This document shows, piece by piece, positions 58,240 to 64,000 of a stretch of 64,000 bases of DNA; the first letter of the stretch is position 1, and each line of letters begins with the position of its first letter. Where the stretch lies: NCBI GenBank assembly GCA_034509735.1, contig JACGWO010000005.1, positions 17,101,264 to 17,165,263 of the forward strand, in the 5' to 3' direction. The notes beneath the pieces are model-generated. The model was given only the letters and a program-made list of their open reading frames with translations. It was not told the DNA's origin and ran no database searches. This DNA comes from Sesamum alatum (lineage: Eukaryota > Streptophyta > Magnoliopsida > Lamiales > Pedaliaceae). A program made the position numbers and the translations under genes.

Positions 58240-59007
58240 CATAGGGGATGTCCAACATCCTTTTAAGCTCCTCATCAGTCTTAGGAGACTGCTTCTTGGA
58301 TAACTTAATTCCATGCCTCATAGGAAGGAATCCTCGTTTTGAGTTCTCCATCTTGAATCTCTTCAAGACTTTCTCAATATACGAGGACTGGGCCATTCCT
58401 AACATCCTTCTAGATCTATCCCTGTAGATCATGATGCCAAGGATGTAGGATGCCTCACCCATATCCTTCATGGAGAATTGCATTGGCAGCCAAGCTTTAG
58501 TGGTACCCAACATCTTAGCATCATTCCCAATGAGCAAGATGTCATCCACGTAAAGCACCAGAAACGCAACTGAGCTCCCACTGATCTTCTTGTATACACA
58601 AGGATCGGACTCGTTCTTGATGAAATCATATCCCCGTATAACTTCATCAAAACGTATGTTCCAGCTTCGGGTTTAACCCCTTTTGGTGGATCTGCTAGGG
58701 TCCAAACCTTGTTTGTACCCATCGAGTCCATCTCGGATTTCATGGCCTCAAGCCACTTGTCCGAATCGATGTCCGACATCGCTTCTCCGTACGTCTTTGG
58801 ATCATTATCCAACTGAACGGTCAGGCCCAGAAATCCATACCTATCAGGTGCATGGGATACTCTGGCCAACCTACGGAGGACAGGAACAATATCAGTAGAA
58901 ACCACTGGCTCAGATGTCACTGCCGCCTCATGGGGTACCTCACTTGATTCCTCAAGGAGCACCTCATCGCGTCGACTATCCGATGGAAAACCTTTTTCCA
59001 AGAACAC
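58240..59007 (-). pseudogene. A2 reverse transcriptase with the family A deletion
   Basis: DNDPKTYGEAMSDIDSDKW, DPPKGVKP, then the same jump as A1 at about 58675 to GCTGGAACATACG, omitting about 115 codons with motif A. YVDDILLIGND is present from 58556 in a different frame. The junction bases are identical to A1, so the deletion predates both insertions. Confidence 0.9.
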
Positions 59008-59880
59008 TGCATTTCGCGAGACAAAAACTTTTGCTCGGAGGGATCATAGAAATAATACCCCGCAGTTTCTTTCGGATAGCCGATGAACCTGCATAAACTA
59101 GACCTCGAGTCTAGTTTATCTCCCACTAATCTCTTGACATATGCGGTGCAACCCCACACTTTCAAGTATTTGTAGGAGGCAGGCTTGCCATGCCATATCT
59201 CATATGGCGTCTGGGATACCCTTGTAGATGGCGCCAAGTTCAAAACTTTGGCCGGCCTCTCAAGAGCGTATCCCCAGAAGGAAAGGGGTAGTTCGGTAAA
59301 ACTCATCATGGATCGGACCATGTCCAACAAGGTCCGATTCCTCCTTTCAGACACACGTTAAGCTGCGGTGTTCCAGGAGGGGTCCACTGAGAGAGAATCC
59401 CATTCTCTTTTAGATAATCAGTAAACTCACCACTCAAATGCTCTCCACCTCGGTCCGACCGAAGGGCTTTGATCTTTCGACCGGTTTGGTTCTCTACTTC
59501 AAGTCTGTATTCCTTAAACCTTCCAAATGACTTGTACCTCATCAGGTAAACATAACCATACCGTGAGTGATCATCGGTAAAGGTTATGAAGTACGAGTAC
59601 CCACCTCTAGCCTGAGTATTTAGTGGACCACAGACATCTGTATGGATCAAATCCAACAGACCACTGGCTAGCGTACTTTGTCCAACAAAGGGTTTCTTGG
59701 TCATCTTTCCCTTTAGACAGGATTCGCAGGTCGGTAGGTTGTCCAAATCGTCTATTTCTAGACTCTTTGAGTCCACCAAACTTCTTATCCTATCTTTAGA
59801 GATTTGACCTAACCTCGCATGCCATATCTGTGCGTTATTATGATCATCACGTTTTCGTTTGTGTTCTGCAGTCATAATCC
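58985..59880 (-). pseudogene. A2 integrase
   Basis: HARLGQISKDRIRSL (an H to Q change weakens the zinc site), CESCLKGKMTKKPF, HTDVCGPL and TFTDDHSRYGYVYL are in one frame. A lost base near 59357 shifts the frame just before the glutamate of SERRNRTLLDM, so the third catalytic residue is out of frame. The rest is open to about 58990 in the shifted frame. Confidence 0.9.
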
Positions 59881-60275
59881 AATTAGACTGTTGAAGTATG
59901 TACAGACCGTTGACCAATGTACCAAGCAAATGAGAAATACCATCTTTGATAATGAAAAAAACCGTTTTTATTGATGGTAAATTCATATCCCTCCTTATCA
60001 AGGACCGGGATGGAAACAATATTTTTAATCATGCTAGGTACATAGAAACAGTCGTTCAGTACAATCCTAACATGACTACTAATGGCTAACTCTAGTGATC
60101 CTACGGCCTCCGCAGCAACGGCCTTGCCATCGCCTAGCCTCAGGATCATCTCATCCTTGGTTAGCCTTCTGCTTCTTTGCAGTGCCTGCAGATCATTGCA
60201 GATGTGAGCACCACACCCGGTATCCAATACCCATGAAGCAGAATTAGTAATCATATTAACTTCAACCACAAACAC
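59881..60275 (-). pseudogene. A2 aspartic protease
   Basis: TNSASWVLDTGCGAHICND with the DTG triad (about 60218-60226) and YVPSMIKNIVSIPVL. An extra A in the run near 59955 shifts the frame at NGFF, separating it from integrase. Confidence 0.88.
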
Positions 60276-61137
60276 ACCTGGGTTGGAGAGGAGTTGTGGG
60301 CACTCCCTCTTCTAATGCCCTTTCCTTTGGCAATGCATGCAGACATCATTTGCCTTGGACCGCTGAGAACCACGGGCCTTCCCTTTTCCATTGCTTGGTC
60401 CAACCGGAGCAACAGGGACGCCCGGAGCGTGAGCAGGGGCCACAACCGTCTTCCCTTTGCCCTTCTTCCTCTTCCAGCGTCCGGCCCTCTTGCCATTCGC
60501 CTTGGAGGTCGAAGCCTCTCCTATCAATACCGTCGGCGCCGACTTGTGGGTCGTTGCCTCGTATTGGACCAGCATGTTGATCAACTCATGAATAGACTTC
60601 TCAAGTCCGTTCATGTTGTAGTTTACAACAAACGGGTCATAGGATGGAGGAAGCGACTGGAGGATCACGTCAATGTACGTGTCATTGTTAAGCCCAGCTT
60701 TAAGGTCCTCGAGTTTCTCCACTAGGGAGAGCATTTTGACCCCATGACTCTGTACAGACGCTCCTTCAGCGAGCTTGGTGCCAAAGAATGCTTTTGTGGC
60801 GGCATATCTAATATGCCTATCCGGAACCGCATAAACCTCGTTCATGCGGAGCATTATGGCGGAGACGTTGTCCAGCCTCTCATACTGCTTCTGGATGTCG
60901 TTAGACATCGAAGCCAGTATGATACTGCGTACTTTCCGGTTGTCCTCATGCCATTTCTCGAACGTCAAACGTTCTTCAGGCGTGGACCCCTCCGGTAAGT
61001 CGCTCGATGGCGGCTCGTCCAAGACGTAGCCTTGGTTCTCGAAACCGAGGACAATCCTCAAGTTTCTCAGCCAGTCCGAGTAGTTCGTTCCGTGGATTGT
61101 TAGTCTCAAGAATCATGGTTAACGGGTTCTTAGACAT
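60276..61137 (-). pseudogene. A2 gag
   Basis: The ATG (MSKNP) is at 61137. Two bases are lost around codon 14 (AACAATCCACGG against AACAAATTCAACGG in A1), so the N-terminus is out of frame with the rest. The remainder, 61109-60312, is open and includes GTNYSDWLRNL, KRKKGKGK and CMHCQRKGHW. A substitution gives a TAG right after GHW, cutting the knuckle. Confidence 0.88.
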
Positions 61138-62849
61138 ATCTACATTAATGAAAATGTAAAGCAGAAATTAGCAGATGATGGTAATATTATTGTTCAAGTT
61201 GAAGACTTGGTCTTTTAGTCTTTAACCCTCCCACTATTTATACGAAAGTCCGCCACTCTCAAGCGGAGTTTCGGGAAACCATTTCCTAGTGGGCTTGGGA
61301 TCCACAAGCGTAATCTCCATGTCCCGCTTTTACGATTCACATGAAGAAGACCTTGTGGGAGATATCCAATATCATTCTCATCCAATGAGATTCCCAAGAT
61401 ATTTTGCGTCACCTATTCGCATGGTTCCGAGGACTCCAAGCGAACCATGTTACTTAGTGTTGGGCCCGACCCATCAATCAAATCATGCCTCAAACTGTCG
61501 CCCCCCACGACTCGTGAGACAGGGAAACAGCGAGCGCAGTCTTTTTGTTCACAACAATAGTGCAGCTTTCCCCTAGTCCAAGTGTGCCACGACTCGTGAG
61601 ACCACACTTGGGTAGTGGTAGCTTCCTCACCACATTGCTGTGGATGGAAGGCTCGGACAGACCAGAATACCATTTTGATCCAAGTCCGTTCTGGGCCTAA
61701 TATTTAATTTGGTCCAACCAAATGAGAGTTTGTGTGTGACCGAGACCTCATCACATTATTGTGTTTTAGCATGCATAAATATCCAATATTTAAAGCGATA
61801 AATAGATACGCCGCATGCAGAAAACATAGCATACCCCTGTTAGGATGATCACAAGCCCAACCTATGCGACCCACTGAGCCCGCAGTGAGTCTATGGTCTG
61901 TCTAGGGTGGTCCTAAATTATTACAATAATAATAAACCCATTGTCATTCCAATGGGCCTTGAAGTGCTTCTTGTTTCACGCCTTGATGCTCCTCCTTGGG
62001 GTCTCCGACTCCAATTGCTTGTTAAAATTGAAACCTCACCAATCCTATCTACTCTCATTACAACTGAAAGTAATACATCGGTAATAAAGAAAACAAGCCT
62101 TAACATCATGAGGCTGAAAATACGGGAGATGATAGTCCCAAAAACAAGAGGCACGCAGGCCCAACCCAACAGAAAATAAATAAACATTCATTCATCCATA
62201 CACAAGGTCTAGGGCTTTGTGATCATCCCATGTTGATTCCATCAACTCACATAACATAATTATTCCAAATAATCATGCATAAATAACCAATGGATATTCC
62301 AAATACCCAATTGATGTCCAACATCACAAAAGCATAAATATACAAATAATATGCAAAATTCAAATTTGAAATTTAATGGACATTTTAAACAATGCATCCA
62401 ATGCATGTATTAATCCCAAATTAATTAAGCAAATTTAATTCAAGGAATAATCCAATTATCCCAAAATCAAAAATGCAAAATTAACATATTTTCAGAATAT
62501 TGTGCAAAAAATACAGAAAATCGAATTTTCCGGAAAAAGTCGAAAAACGGCACAAAACGGCCCAGCCGTTGCGCGCGGCCACTGCCGGCCCCGACCAAAT
62601 TTTTTTTTTTTTTTTTTTTTTTGTGTTTTTCAAAACTGTTTCAGCACAATAACATTAATATTATTCTGAAAATAAGCATGCAATTTGAGATCCAATCTAA
62701 CAAAATTAAGCATGCCAAAAGTCCATTAAATCCAAACAATTGAATCATCATATTATTTATATATTTATGTAATCTAACATGCCAATAAAGCCATTTAAAA
62801 GCAAGTAGATCATGCCAAACACATAGATCTATGCCCCTTACATCGAACC
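61138..62849 (-). other. A2 leader between primer site and gag
   Basis: Corresponds to the A1 leader. The CACGACTCGTG dyads are at 61506-61516 and 61588-61598. The GC-rich island of A1 is reduced to about 40 bp (62560-62600) and is followed by a run of about 24 Ts (62600-62623). The acceptor-like TTTTCATTAATGTAG lies just before gag. Confidence 0.78.
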
Positions 62850-62863
62850 GGGCTCTGATACCA
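62850..62863 (-). promoter_or_regulatory. A2 primer-binding site
   Basis: Minus strand TGGTATCAGAGCCC, two bases from the LTR end. Confidence 0.92.
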
Positions 62864-62865
62864 CT

Positions 62866-64000
62866 TGAAGGACAAGCGGATCCGCCCGGGAGCGCGAGCG
62901 GAAGCGAGAAAGCGTGGAAAAGTGCGTAAATTTAAATCAAATTCAAAATACGCGAATACCAAGGGGTGTACCCTTGGGTGCTCAACCGGGCGTTCGATGT
63001 AGGATGTGTAAATATTAAAACATATATTTAAGCACATAGGGCATAGATATATAAAGGAAATCAATTAAAGCGTAATAAACCGTTACCTTTGATTGTTTAG
63101 CGTATGCTCCCGGCTACTTGCGTTGTTCCTTCTCCGGAATGCTCACGAAATCCAAACGTATGGATTCTCCAAAGGTGATCCACACCACACCAGAAAAAAC
63201 ACACGTTCTTCTTGCTAGAAAAGAACGGGTTTAGGAAGGAATCGGTTTAAGAGAAGAACACTATGAATTAGTGTTCTCTTAAACTTACTTTGTTCTTCTT
63301 CTTGATTCAAAATCAAGTGAAGAACACAAGTGTAAGAGAGGGAGGGAGCACGAAATTTTGAGAGAGAGGAGAGGATTTTTGTCTTCTCTTTTTCCTAGAA
63401 AAAGATGAATAATGAATCACTTATGCTTGGTGTTGTATATTCTAATATATATACATAATTAATGTGATTATTGGAATGTGTCTAGGTTCATCCAAGGATG
63501 TCTAGATTCATTCCAATCAATCACCATCAATTCTTCAATCAAGCCTACCAAAATTTATGGTATGATCAAATCATACCAAAAGGGAAGAGCTTGATTGGAG
63601 TTGATTTGTCCCTTTCCAAAAGAGACAAGTCAACATACCACCTAGCATGCAACATGGATGATTTTGCTTCCTCCAAGGGAGCATGTCGGCCATGTTTAAT
63701 TAAGGGAAGAAGTCCAACTTCTTCCTATTCCAAATTAGGAATTATTTCTCCTCTCGGGTATAATTTAACGGACCGGGTTTTATCGTAATCCAATTACGAC
63801 GAACCCAATATTAAATCCAATTTAATGTCCACTTAAATTATTCCCGTTGATCTTTTAATCCAATTAAAAGATCCAACGTCTCAACATCTCAACTTTTCAT
63901 ATTTAATCGAAAATCCAATTTACCGATTAAATGAAAGCCCGATACAATATCGGCCCGTCCATCCAATGGACTTTCCCTTAAGTAATCCAATTACTTATTT
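62866..64000 (-). mobile_element. A2 5' LTR (partial, runs off the window)
   Basis: 1135 bp of the 3' portion of a family A LTR. Where comparable it agrees closely with 53351-53666 and 55658-56480. TATATATA-like region near 63449. Palindrome at 62958-62978, with one arm base changed. Confidence 0.92.

Noticed and set aside
1..64000. A host protein-coding gene or a bacterial-type operon or defence system
   Set aside because: Every sizeable coding stretch belongs to the viral or copia elements; no host-gene exons or prokaryotic gene organisation are visible.

Overview
The window is transposon- and virus-derived plant nuclear DNA; I found no intact host gene. An endogenous caulimovirid (plant pararetrovirus), Ty1/copia elements primed by initiator Met-tRNA, a short Helitron and a CACTA-type MITE together point to a flowering plant, probably a eudicot. 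The species cannot be read from the sequence.

Positions 1-15105 hold an endogenous pararetrovirus (EPRV). Two copies lie head to tail. Copy 1 runs from the capsid C-terminus through protease, reverse transcriptase (RT), RNase H, a small unknown ORF and a 3' ORF into the intergenic region. That region is present twice in tandem (4659-5640 and 5641-6644). Copy 2 starts at the tRNA primer site (6645) and carries movement protein, capsid, protease, RT, RNase H and part of the 3' ORF. At about 13189 the order reverses, and 13189-15105 is an inverted copy of the RNase H to 3' ORF segment, making a natural hairpin locus. A 454-bp insertion that looks partly plastid-derived interrupts the inverted arm. 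From the overlaps I estimate a viral genome of about 8.2-8.3 kb. All viral genes carry stops or frameshifts.

Positions 15106-21436 hold a short Helitron split by a solo LTR, which is itself split by a second solo LTR, then a CACTA MITE and a long-inverted-repeat element in AT-rich intergenic DNA.

Positions 21437-64000 are a nest of two related copia families plus fragments of a third LTR type (C). Family A has LTRs of about 2.23 kb: element A1 on + at 29190-48921 (interrupted) and A2 on - at 53351-64000+. Family B has LTRs of about 1.99 kb: B1, B2 and B3, all on -, and two solo LTRs. A has inserted into B and B into A. Four solo LTRs have clean 5-bp target duplications: CGCAG, CCTTG, AATTT and GATCC. 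Both A elements lack the same roughly 345 bp of RT, so A looks like a defective lineage that spread using proteins made elsewhere. B has closely similar termini and is a plausible helper. B2 is a tandem LTR-internal-LTR-leader array with nearly identical 1990-bp LTRs.

The most interesting signals are structural: a palindrome in the 3' part of every LTR family whose arms change in step between copies; strings of GC-rich hairpins in the leaders; a paired 11-nt dyad conserved between families; short repeats and a hairpin beside the viral primer site; and a 1.3-kb viral inverted repeat that could make double-stranded RNA.
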